From assembly GCF_020073815.1 (NCBI RefSeq), contig NZ_JAIQZJ010000002.1:211827-275826 (forward strand): 64,000 nt of DNA, in the 5' to 3' direction. Within the stretch, counting starts at the first letter, position 1. Every line of letters begins with the position of its first letter. Below, in pieces: positions 48,694 to 56,186 of the stretch. The notes under the pieces are model-generated. The model ran no database searches. It was not told the origin of the DNA and worked only from the letters and a program-made list of their open reading frames with translations. Origin of the DNA: Nocardioides mangrovi (GTDB lineage: Bacteria; Actinomycetota; Actinomycetes; Propionibacteriales; Nocardioidaceae). The position numbers were made by a program, and so were the translations under genes.

Positions 48694-50736
48694 TTGCCCA
48701 CGAACCAGCTGACCAAGCTGGCGGTGCCTGTCGGCATCGTGGCGATCGTCGTCATGCTCGTCGTACCGCTGCCCGCGGTCGTGCTCGACCTGCTGATCGC
48801 GCTCAACATCACCGCGGCCCTGCTGGTCCTGATGACGGCGATGTTCGTGCACAAGCCGCTCGACTTCGCGGCCTTCCCCTCGATCCTGCTGGTGATGACG
48901 CTCTTCCGGCTCGCGCTCAACGTCAGCGCGACCCGCCTCGTGCTGCTCCACGGCCAGGCCGGCAAGGTGATCGACACGTTCGGCCACTTCGTGGTCGGCG
49001 GCTCGCTCATCGTCGGCCTGATCGTCTTCTCGATCCTGCTGATCATCCAGTTCGTCGTCATCACCAACGGTGCCGGCCGCGTCGCCGAGGTCGGCGCGCG
49101 CTTCACTCTCGACGCGATGCCCGGCAAGCAGATGGCCATCGACGCCGACCTCAACTCCGGCCTCATCGACGAGGACGAGGCGCGTCGGCGTCGGGCCGAG
49201 GTGCACGCCGAGGCCGACTTCTACGGCGCGATGGACGGTGCGTCGAAGTTCGTCAAGGGCGACGCGATCGCGGCCATCATCATCACCCTGGTCAACCTGA
49301 TCGGCGGCTTCGCGGTCGGCGTCGGCCAGATGGGCATGCCCTTCAGCGACGCGATCACGACGTACAGCCTCCTCTCGGTCGGCGACGGCCTGGTCTCGCA
49401 GATCCCGGCGCTGCTGCTGTCGGTCGCCACCGGTCTCGTGGTGACCCGCTCGGTGAGCGAGCAGGACATGGGCTCCGACATCGTCCGCCAGATCACCAGC
49501 AACCAGATGCCGCTGCGCATCGCCGGCTTCGGCGCCCTCGGCCTGTGCGTGATCCCCGGCCTGCCGAAGCTGCCGTTCATCGTCGCCGGCGGCCTGATGC
49601 TGATCCTGTCCACCCGCGCCCCCAAGCCGGGCGCCGAAGTCGAGAAGGCCGCCCTCGAGGCGCCGGTCGTCTCCGCCGACACCCCCGAGCTGCTCGCCGC
49701 GGAGATCCAGGTCGACCCCCTCGGCCTCGAGCTCTCCGCCGACATGGTCGACCTCGTCGACACCAGCCGCGGCGGCGACCTGCTCGACCGGGTCCGGGCG
49801 CTGCGTCGCAAGATCGCCACCGACCTGGGCATCGTCGCGCCGCCGGTGCGGACCCGCGACAACCTCATGCTCCCCAGCCAGACCTACGCGATCATGCTCT
49901 TCGGGATCGAGGTCGCCCGCGGCGAGGCGCCGTCCGGCACCGTCCTCGCGATCGGCGACTACCTCGGCTCGCTGCCGGGGCAGCCGACCCAGGAGCCGGT
50001 CTTCGGCCTCGAGGCCAAGTGGATCCCCGCGGAGCTGCGCAGCCAGGCCGAGCTCGGTGGCGCCACCGTGGTCGACCGCGCGTCGGTGATCACCACCCAC
50101 CTCGCCGAGATCATCACGCAGTACGCCGGCCGCCTGCTCGGCCGCGAGGACGTCCGGATGCTCACCGACGTGGTGAAGCGGACCCACCCCGTCGTCGTCG
50201 AGGAGCTCACCCCGGCCCAGCTCAGCCTGGGCGAGATCCAGCGGGTGCTCCAGACGCTGCTCGACGAGGGCGTCTCCATCCGCGACCTGGTCCGGATCTT
50301 CGAGGCGCTCTCGCTCCGCGCGACCCGCACCAAGGAGCTCGACCCGCTCGTCGAGGCCGCCCGGACGGCCCTCGGCGCGGCGATCGCGGCGCCGTACCTC
50401 GTGGACAAGACGCTGCACGTCATCACCCTCGACCCGCAGCTCGAGCAGCGGATCCTCGAGTCGCTGCGCCCCGGCGAGGCCGGCCAGACCATCGCCCTCG
50501 ACCTGGACACCAGCCAGGCGCTGATGAACAACCTCGGCCAGCACGTCGTCAACGTCGAGAACCAGAACCTGCGCCCGGTCCTCGTCTGCGCCCCCCAGCT
50601 GCGCGCCCCGCTGCGCCGGCTGGTCCACCCGATCGTGCCGCGCCTCGCGGTGCTGTCCTACCAGGAGCTGTCGGGCGCCGAGCAGATCCGCTCCGAGGGC
50701 GTCGTGACCGCCGACCGCCAGCTGGCGAACCGCTAG
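48694..50736 (+). CDS. flhA: Flagellar export gate protein FlhA
   Basis: 680 residues from TTG 48694. Eight TM helices begin at LAVPVGIVAIVVMLVVPLPA; the FHIPEP-type signature region VRLALNVSATRLVLLHGQAG-like (LFRLALNVSATRLVLLHGQA) and ARFTLDAMPGKQMAIDADLN with GLIDEDEARRRRAEVHAEAD follow. The large cytoplasmic domain docks chaperones and ends with YQELSGAEQIRSEGVV. TTG 48694 has GGGAG before it and places TM1 as in homologues; GTG 48637 would add 19 residues with no Shine-Dalgarno. Confidence 0.94.
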   Translation: MPTNQLTKLAVPVGIVAIVVMLVVPLPAVVLDLLIALNITAALLVLMTAMFVHKPLDFAAFPSILLVMTLFRLALNVSATRLVLLHGQAGKVIDTFGHFVVGGSLIVGLIVFSILLIIQFVVITNGAGRVAEVGARFTLDAMPGKQMAIDADLNSGLIDEDEARRRRAEVHAEADFYGAMDGASKFVKGDAIAAIIITLVNLIGGFAVGVGQMGMPFSDAITTYSLLSVGDGLVSQIPALLLSVATGLVVTRSVSEQDMGSDIVRQITSNQMPLRIAGFGALGLCVIPGLPKLPFIVAGGLMLILSTRAPKPGAEVEKAALEAPVVSADTPELLAAEIQVDPLGLELSADMVDLVDTSRGGDLLDRVRALRRKIATDLGIVAPPVRTRDNLMLPSQTYAIMLFGIEVARGEAPSGTVLAIGDYLGSLPGQPTQEPVFGLEAKWIPAELRSQAELGGATVVDRASVITTHLAEIITQYAGRLLGREDVRMLTDVVKRTHPVVVEELTPAQLSLGEIQRVLQTLLDEGVSIRDLVRIFEALSLRATRTKELDPLVEAARTALGAAIAAPYLVDKTLHVITLDPQLEQRILESLRPGEAGQTIALDLDTSQALMNNLGQHVVNVENQNLRPVLVCAPQLRAPLRRLVHPIVPRLAVLSYQELSGAEQIRSEGVVTADRQLANR

Positions 50737-50786
50737 TCCCCATCCCCGCCCCCGCCCCCGTCCCCCGTCACCCCTGGAGGTCCCGC

Positions 50787-51056
50787 ATGAGTCCGTTCTC
50801 CGGTCCGGTCGTCCTCGGCACCCTCGTCGTCGGCTCGCCGGCGATGTACGCCGCCTACACCGGCATGCTCTCCACCAACGTCGCGCTCGTGCGGGTGCTG
50901 ATCTGCCTCGTCGCCGTGTGGGCCGCGTGCTCGCTGGTTGCGAGCATCGCCCAGTCGACGGTCGCCTCCAACAACGCCGCGAACAACGCCGCCGACGCCA
51001 CCCGCGTCGACCTGGAGGCGATCCCGGTCCCGATCGAGGAGTCCGACGCGGCCTGA
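50787..51056 (+). CDS. Small two-helix membrane protein after flhA
   Basis: 89 residues. MSPFSGPVVLGTLVVGSPAM starts it; two hydrophobic helices (about 7-22 and 34-54: VALVRVLICLVAVWAACSLV), then a Ser/Asn/Ala-rich linker and an acidic end. A good Shine-Dalgarno (TGGAGG) precedes ATG 50787, 50 bp after flhA, so it is likely the last gene of the flagellar operon. I do not recognise a family; a role linked to the export gate or stator is only suggested by position. Confidence 0.75.
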   Translation: MSPFSGPVVLGTLVVGSPAMYAAYTGMLSTNVALVRVLICLVAVWAACSLVASIAQSTVASNNAANNAADATRVDLEAIPVPIEESDAA

Positions 51057-51567
51057 CCGCCGGCGTACCTGCGGGCGTCACGGGAAATGCAGCGACCCGC
51101 AGGCGTTCGGGCCGAGTGGCCCGGCTCCGGTGGACGTGATGACCGGATCGCCTGCGGGTCGGGTGACTGCTTGGGATTCACCAGCAGCCGTCCCGGAGTG
51201 ACTCCACCCCGGGTGATGCTGATGGGCTGCTAGCGGGCAGCCACCTCACGCGTCCTGAAAGAACTCATTCTTCGGACCACCTCCTTTCCCGTGTACGACG
51301 AGCGTAGGTCGGCCGGCGCCTTCGCTCAACGGGTTAATGCGCTCCCCGACGACCCGCGACTGTCTATAGCGGCCCTGTCCGCCACCCCCGGCGTGGGTGA
51401 CGAAAGACAGTTCGAGAAATATGTGGTCACCGTTCGCTGTGGTCACCCGGGAGCGATTTCCAGTTCGCTGTCGGCTTCGCCGTTCGCTCGGGTCGACCGT
51501 GGTGGCCCGGACCGAAGCAAGGAGCACGACGGATGCCCCACCTGCTCGGGGCTGGTGGGGTGTGGGG
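51057..51567. other. Gene-free, strongly structured intergenic region
   Basis: The 511 bp between the flagellar operon and the HNH gene contain no convincing long gene. A 13-bp stem CGACCCGCAGGCG (51093-51105) pairs with 51149-51161 and encloses CGGGCC-GAGT-GGCCCG and a CCGG/CCGG hairpin, giving a three-way junction. Further stems are CTGCT/AGCAG (51167-51186), CCCGG/CCGGG and GGCTGC/GCAGCC (51225-51242). A minus-strand block at 51278-51289 matches the 16S anti-Shine-Dalgarno complement almost fully, followed by a 12-codon frame. A possible minus-strand -10 (TATAGA, about 51376-51371) lies upstream. Confidence 0.6.
51230..51268 (-). CDS. Possible 12-residue leader peptide behind a near-perfect Shine-Dalgarno
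   Basis: ATG 51268 reads MSSFRTREVAAR then TAG. AAAGGAGGTG (51287-51278) precedes it by 11 bases (from GGAGG), a rather long gap, but the complementarity to the 16S end is exceptional. The frame ends inside a GGCTGC...GCAGCC hairpin, and more stems follow, as in attenuators. Whether it is translated is unknown; no obvious gene follows on this strand before the flagellar 3' end. Confidence 0.3.
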   Translation of the reverse strand: MSSFRTREVAAR

Positions 51568-52821
51568 TCAGCGGGTTCGTCGTCGCTTGGCGGTGAGGTC
51601 GACGTGGTGGATCCGTCCGGATGGGGAGGTCCATTCGAACCGGGTGCGGCCGAGTCGTCGGTAGGTCCAGTGGCCGAAGGTCTTGAGTCGGTGGTGGTAC
51701 CTGCACAGGGGTGCGAGGTTCCAGGAGGTGGTTGTCCCGCCCTGTGCGTAGGCGGTGATGTGGTCGAGGTCGCAGCCGCGGGCCGACTTTGAGCAGCCGG
51801 GGAAGACGCAGGTGGGGCAGGTCAGGATCGCCTGCTCCCGCTGGGCGGTGGATGGCTCGTAGCGGTCGACCGAGATCTCGGCGTCGAGCTCGAGCACCGG
51901 CTTGATGGTGACCTTGGTGCCGGCGAGCTGGCACCACTGGGCGATCTGTTCGATGGTGGTGTGCCCGAGCCGGCCGTGGTTGCCTTCGATGTCGAGGATG
52001 TCGTGGATCTGGTCGGGCTCGTGGTGGGTGTAGACCACGACCTCCCGACTGGTGGCCCCCTCGGTGGTGCCCAACCTGCCGGCGGCCATCGCGCGGCGCA
52101 CGTCGAGCGACAGGTCGGGGTGGGCCTCGCCGAGGAGTGCGGCGCCGGTCTTGAGCCGGGCTTCGAGGGCGACCGCATCCACATAGTCGAGGAGCCCGGA
52201 GACGGGCACGAGGCCGCCGTTGAGGGCGGCGGCGTCGAGGCGGACCTCGAGGTGCTGCTGCTGCCAGCGGTCGAGGCGTTCCATCTCTTCGTGCTCGTCG
52301 TCGACCCGTGCGGCGGCCGCGGCGACGGTCTTCTCGATCTGCGCGTAGGAGCAGGTCCCGATGATCGGCGCCAGCACGGTGTCGACCTCGGCGGCGGCGC
52401 CGGGTGGGAGGCGGTGGGTCTGTTCGGTGACCCGGCGGACCTTCCACACCGCCACGTCCCCGGCCATCACCTTCGACCAGAGGCGCGGGAGGCGGTGGTG
52501 GGCTTCGAGGGCGGCGCCGATCAGTGCGCGGCCCTGGTAGGTGGAGAGTCCGCAGGCGGTGGCGAACTCCGCGATCGCGAACTCCGACATGCCGGGCGCG
52601 CCTTCTCCTGCCAGGGTGGCGGGCTGGTCGGCGTACATGACCAGGTCGCCGAGCTCGTCGACGACGGCGTCGGTGACCGGCGCGGGGTGGGCGTGGGCCC
52701 AGCGCAGTGCGAGGGAGAACCGCTCGGCCTCGGCGAGCAGGGCGATCCGGGTCTGTTCCGCGGCGGCATCCAGCAGCACCGACGGTGAGGTCGGTGCGGT
52801 AGGAGCGGGTGCGGAAGCCAT
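51568..52821 (-). CDS. DUF222/HNH endonuclease family protein (13E12 type)
   Basis: 417 residues. The N-terminal two-thirds is the helical DUF222 domain (ELGDLVMYADQPATLAGEGA, ALIGAALEAHHRLPRLWSKV, DGGLVPVSGLLD-like centre). The C-terminal HNH nuclease motif has CVFPGCSKSARGCDLDHITA followed by NLAPLCRYHHRLK. These multi-copy actinobacterial proteins are suspected mobile or DNA-damage-related nucleases. TAGAAT lies 5 bp before ATG 52821, so the mRNA is leaderless or nearly so, and an SOS box sits at 52840-52855. A second member begins at 63875. Confidence 0.9.
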   Translation of the reverse strand: MASAPAPTAPTSPSVLLDAAAEQTRIALLAEAERFSLALRWAHAHPAPVTDAVVDELGDLVMYADQPATLAGEGAPGMSEFAIAEFATACGLSTYQGRALIGAALEAHHRLPRLWSKVMAGDVAVWKVRRVTEQTHRLPPGAAAEVDTVLAPIIGTCSYAQIEKTVAAAAARVDDEHEEMERLDRWQQQHLEVRLDAAALNGGLVPVSGLLDYVDAVALEARLKTGAALLGEAHPDLSLDVRRAMAAGRLGTTEGATSREVVVYTHHEPDQIHDILDIEGNHGRLGHTTIEQIAQWCQLAGTKVTIKPVLELDAEISVDRYEPSTAQREQAILTCPTCVFPGCSKSARGCDLDHITAYAQGGTTTSWNLAPLCRYHHRLKTFGHWTYRRLGRTRFEWTSPSGRIHHVDLTAKRRRTR

Positions 52822-52839
52822 GCCTGATTCTACATCGAA

Positions 52840-52855
52840 TCGAACAGGTGTTCTA
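52840..52855 (-). promoter_or_regulatory. Putative LexA (SOS) box of the HNH gene
   Basis: TCGAAC-AGGT-GTTCTA fits the Gram-positive/actinobacterial SOS consensus CGAACRNRYGTTYG at 13 of 14 positions. It spans the -35 area of the promoter whose -10 is TAGAAT (52832-52827), the right place for LexA repression. Confidence 0.7.
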
Positions 52856-53042
52856 GCCCAATCGGACTCTTTCTCTTCTTCTTTCGGCCCGGGCCACAGC
52901 GGTCTACCCGAGCCAACGTCGAAGCCGGGAAGCGGCTGGAAATCGCTCCCGGGTGGCCACAGCGGACGGTGACCACGTATTGCTGTAAATGTCTTTCGTC
53001 GCCACGCCGGAGGAGGCGGACCGGGCCGCTAGGGACAGTTGC

Positions 53043-53087
53043 GGGGTTTCGAGGCTCGGCCCTAGCGGGCCTCGCACCTCAACCAGC
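53043..53087. repeat. Dispersed palindromic repeat, copy 1
   Basis: Begins GGGGTTTCGAGGCTCGG and ends CTCGCACCTCAACCAGC. The reverse complement of copy 2 (63714-63759) aligns over its length, with GTTTCG/CTCAACC ends conserved. It lies upstream of the HNH gene in the same orientation relative to that gene as copy 2 has to the second HNH gene. A further CAACCAGC follows at 53097-53104 and supplies the stop codon of the VanY-like gene. The 274 bp from 52822 to 53095 hold otherwise only the SOS promoter. Confidence 0.75.
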
Positions 53088-53095
53088 GGACGGGC

Positions 53096-53593
53096 TCAAC
53101 CAGCAGAAGGACCGGACTCGCGGTAGCTGCTGTCGGGCAGCATCTCCGGGCAGTCGCCGCCGGGGTCGGTCGCGAGCTCGAAGTGCCAGGGCTCGTTGGC
53201 GAACGTCTGGCACAGCCCGTACGCCGAGCCGTGCTCGCTCAGCCAGGCGTCGGCCTCGCGGTTCGGGCCGATGTCGACGGCGTCGCCGGTGACGTGGGCG
53301 GAGGTGTCGGGCGTGGAGACCCAGTGGAGTGCGGCGGAGACGCTGCCGTACTTCTGCACGGCGTCCTCGAGCAGCCGCTCCTGGTGCGCCTTGCTGCGCC
53401 ATCCGCTGGTGACCGAGACCCGGACGCCGTCGGCCCGGGCGTCGGCGGCGGCGTCCACGACCGCGGCGCGGAGGTCGGGGTCGAGGTGGGCGATCGTGGG
53501 CCGCTTGGCGGCGGGCAGGTCGTCGGCGGCCTCGGATCCGGAGCAACCGGTGATGGTGAGGGTGAGGGCGAGCAGGACCGGGAACAGGTTCAC
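53096..53593 (-). CDS. VanY-like D-alanyl-D-alanine carboxypeptidase lipoprotein
   Basis: 165 residues. Lipoprotein signal VLLALTLTITGCSGS with lipobox Cys17, then a zinc peptidase domain: VSVTSGWRSKAHQERLLEDA, SAHVTGDAVDIGP (His and Asp zinc ligands) and EPWHFELA (catalytic Glu and His). It trims D-Ala from peptidoglycan stems on the outer membrane face. Start GTG 53593 has TACGGT 6 bp upstream, so it is leaderless. The stop codon lies within the edge of a dispersed repeat, so the last few residues (about RESGPSAG) may be repeat-derived. Confidence 0.9.
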   Translation of the reverse strand: MNLFPVLLALTLTITGCSGSEAADDLPAAKRPTIAHLDPDLRAAVVDAAADARADGVRVSVTSGWRSKAHQERLLEDAVQKYGSVSAALHWVSTPDTSAHVTGDAVDIGPNREADAWLSEHGSAYGLCQTFANEPWHFELATDPGGDCPEMLPDSSYRESGPSAG

Positions 53594-53632
53594 GCCTGGA
53601 CCGTAGGCAGCGCGGGGGTGCCGGCGCCTCGG

Positions 53633-53661
53633 CCTCGGGTGCCGCCTCGCGGCACCCGAGG
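53633..53661 (-). terminator. Terminator hairpin of the GH26-like gene
   Basis: CCTCGGGTGCCGC (53633-53645), loop CTC, GCGGCACCCGAGG (53649-53661): a perfect 13-bp stem 33 bp beyond the stop of the minus-strand gene. No T-run, as usual in high-GC hosts. Confidence 0.8.
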
Positions 53662-53693
53662 ACCGCAGAGGTCAGACCCAGGACCGAGGGACG

Positions 53694-56123
53694 TCAGCCG
53701 GTGGCGGAGGCGCCGGGGCTCTGGTTGCCGGCCGCGTCGCGCGCCACGACACGGAACGTGTAGCTACGGCCCGACACCAGTCCGGTCGCGGCGTACGACC
53801 TGGCGCTCGCACCGAGCGTCGCGACCCGCGTGCTCCCGCGGTAGACCCAGTAGGCCGTCACCGCCACGTTGTCGGTCGCCGCGGACCAGCGCAGCGTCGC
53901 GCGGGTCCCGGACCGGGTCAGGCTGAGCGTGCCGGGTCCTACGGGAGCCGTGGTGTCGGGGACCCGGATGCTGACCGACGAGCTGACCGCGCTCACGTTG
54001 CCGGCGGCATCCCGCGCCCGCACGGTGTAGGTGCTGCTCCGGCCCTGCGGTGCCGTCCTGTCGGTGTACTGCCGGCCGGTCACGGTGGCGATGACGGTGC
54101 CGCCGCGGAGCACGTCGTAGCCCGTGACCCCGGTGGCATCCGTGGAGGCGTTCCAGGTCAGCGACGGCACGCCACCCGCGAGCGCCACGCGCAGTCCCGT
54201 CGGACGCGTCGGGGCCGTCGTGTCGGCAGGCGGCGGCACGGTGATCGACACCGGGACGCTCGCGTCCGACACGTTCCCTGCGGCGTCCCGCGCCCGCACC
54301 GTGTAGGTCTGAATGCCGGTCGGCGCCGCCGAGTCGTCGTAGGCCAGCGACGTCGTGGTCGTCAGCAGGGTCGTCCCCCGGTAGACGTCGTACGCCGTGA
54401 CGCCGACATCGTCACCGGAGGCGCTCCACGACAGGGACGGCACCCGCCCGACGAGCGTGCCCGCGAGGACCGGGGCGGACGGCGGGGTCGTGTCGGGCAC
54501 CTCGATCGTCACGGAGGACGACGGGTCGCTGACGTTGTCCGAGCCGTCGCGCGCGGTCACGGTGTACGTCGCGGTCCCGGCCGGCGCCGTGTCGTCGACG
54601 TACGCCGTCTCCGTCGTGGTGGCGAGCAGCGTCGTCCCCCGGTAGACGTCGTAGCCGGTCACCGAGCGGTCGTCGCTCGAGGCGTCCCAGGTCAGGGACG
54701 GCTGGTGGTCGACCAGGCTCACCCCGAGCCCGGTGGGCACACTGGGTGGGGTCGTGTCCGGCGCCGGGGCACTGATGACCAGCGGGTCAGAGAGCTCCCC
54801 GGCGCGACCGGTCGGGTCGACGGCTCGCACCTGGTAGAAGTGGCTGCCCTCGGCGACGCCGGCGTCGACGAAACGCGTCGTCGCCGTGGTGGCGACCCGG
54901 ACGCCGTCGCGGAGCACGTCGTAGGTCACGGCACCGTCGTCGTCCGTGGACGCATCCCAGCTGAGGACCGGCCGTTCGCCCGCGTCCAGCGCGAGCGCGG
55001 TGCTGCCGGGCACGGTCGGGGCGTCGGGGTCGGGCGTGCCGTCCCCGGTGAGCGCCCAGGAGTTGGCGTACTGGTTGAACCAGGCCTGCTCGAGCGGGTC
55101 GAGCGTACGGTTCTTGCCGTAGGACACCTGGTAGTCGTAGAGGTTCTTCGTCTGGTCGGCGTTGTCGAAGACGAGGTACATCCGCAGCCGGGGGAAGCGG
55201 CCTGCCTCGACCGCCTCGCGGGCCTGGCGGTAGTAGAGGTAGGCGCTCTCCTGGGTGGTGTTGTAGATGCTCCACTCGGCGATGCCCCAGGGCTTCGACA
55301 GGTAGTCGTGGCCGGGGGCGCTGTGCGCGGTCAGCAGGTCGTAGAAAGTGCCGACCTCCTCGTCGAAGCTGACGCCGACGTCGCTGTCCTCGTAGCCGGT
55401 GTAGGTCACCCAGTCGACGAGGTCGTCGCCGGGCCACAGGGCGTCGACCGTGCAGTCGTACTTGGGGTAGCCCATGTAGTTCATGACCCAGACGACGTTG
55501 TCGACGCCTGCGGCATCGAAGCGGGCGCGCACGTTCGCCCACATCGCGCGGTACTCCTCGGCCGTCCCCATGGTTCCGGTCGGGGTGAAGCTGCAGCCCG
55601 ACGGGGCGACGTCGAGGTCGTTCTCCGGCTCGTGGTGCAGCGTGAGGAAGATCTTGGCGGGTGCGACGGACTTGATGCTCGCCGCCATCTGGTCGATCTG
55701 CTGGTTGACCGCGTCGTTGCCGCCGGTCGCGGTGGCGAAGTCGTTGGTCAGCGCCCAGTTCGTGTAGAGCAGCGTGTTCGGCCGGTTGATGAAGTACCGG
55801 TCGTTGTCGGTGAGCTGGTTGGCCGTCGTCTGGCCGACGGCGTGGAAGGTGTGCGCCACGTCCATCTGCCGGCCGGTGCGCTGCTCGAAGTAGAGGTACT
55901 GGTTGAGCGACCCCGCGGTGATCCCCGGATAGAGGTTCGAGTTCCCTCCGAACCACGGTCGGCACGGGTTCTCCAGCTGCGCGGTGAGCGTGCAGTCGGC
56001 CGGGCCGTCCGCACCGGCGGGCGCGGTCGGCACCGCCGCGACGAACCCGACCAGCGCCAGCGCGAGCGCCGCGAGCACGCCGAGCAGTGATCTGGTCGAC
56101 GAGCCTCGCGTCAGGGCGGCCAC
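53694..56123 (-). CDS. Secreted GH26-like glycoside hydrolase with five fibronectin type III repeats
   Basis: 809 residues. Signal peptide (LLGVLAALALALVGFVAAVP, cleavage after APAGA, about residue 38). The catalytic part, residues about 55-355, is a beta/alpha barrel of GH26 look: IFLTLHHEPENDL with probable acid/base Glu165, VWVMNYMGYPKYD, and GIAEWSIYN with probable nucleophile Glu283. Five FnIII domains of about 88 residues follow, each with a TYTVRARDAAGNVS-like strand, the last ending at the C-terminus. Substrate is likely a mannan-like or other beta-glycan outside the cell. GTG 56123 has TAGCGT 6 bp upstream. The GH26 family call is by motif only. Confidence 0.78.
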   Translation of the reverse strand: MAALTRGSSTRSLLGVLAALALALVGFVAAVPTAPAGADGPADCTLTAQLENPCRPWFGGNSNLYPGITAGSLNQYLYFEQRTGRQMDVAHTFHAVGQTTANQLTDNDRYFINRPNTLLYTNWALTNDFATATGGNDAVNQQIDQMAASIKSVAPAKIFLTLHHEPENDLDVAPSGCSFTPTGTMGTAEEYRAMWANVRARFDAAGVDNVVWVMNYMGYPKYDCTVDALWPGDDLVDWVTYTGYEDSDVGVSFDEEVGTFYDLLTAHSAPGHDYLSKPWGIAEWSIYNTTQESAYLYYRQAREAVEAGRFPRLRMYLVFDNADQTKNLYDYQVSYGKNRTLDPLEQAWFNQYANSWALTGDGTPDPDAPTVPGSTALALDAGERPVLSWDASTDDDGAVTYDVLRDGVRVATTATTRFVDAGVAEGSHFYQVRAVDPTGRAGELSDPLVISAPAPDTTPPSVPTGLGVSLVDHQPSLTWDASSDDRSVTGYDVYRGTTLLATTTETAYVDDTAPAGTATYTVTARDGSDNVSDPSSSVTIEVPDTTPPSAPVLAGTLVGRVPSLSWSASGDDVGVTAYDVYRGTTLLTTTTSLAYDDSAAPTGIQTYTVRARDAAGNVSDASVPVSITVPPPADTTAPTRPTGLRVALAGGVPSLTWNASTDATGVTGYDVLRGGTVIATVTGRQYTDRTAPQGRSSTYTVRARDAAGNVSAVSSSVSIRVPDTTAPVGPGTLSLTRSGTRATLRWSAATDNVAVTAYWVYRGSTRVATLGASARSYAATGLVSGRSYTFRVVARDAAGNQSPGASATG

Positions 56124-56186
56124 GCTCGGACGCTAGAGCAGCCGATCCGCGTGCGGCATCACCGATGAGGGGTACGTCGCGGCCAC

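Noticed and set aside
51057..51300. tmRNA, RNase P RNA or SRP RNA
   Set aside because: No tRNA-like ends, no RNase P core motifs and no SRP GNAR-loop sequence could be found.
51246..51527. 93-codon minus-strand open frame
   Set aside because: The composition is unlike neighbouring genes, there is no initiation signal at its start, and it overlaps the structured region.
53694..55020. CRISPR or tandem DNA repeat in the FnIII region
   Set aside because: The repetition is at protein level (five FnIII domains of about 88 residues with diverged DNA), not short direct repeats with spacers.
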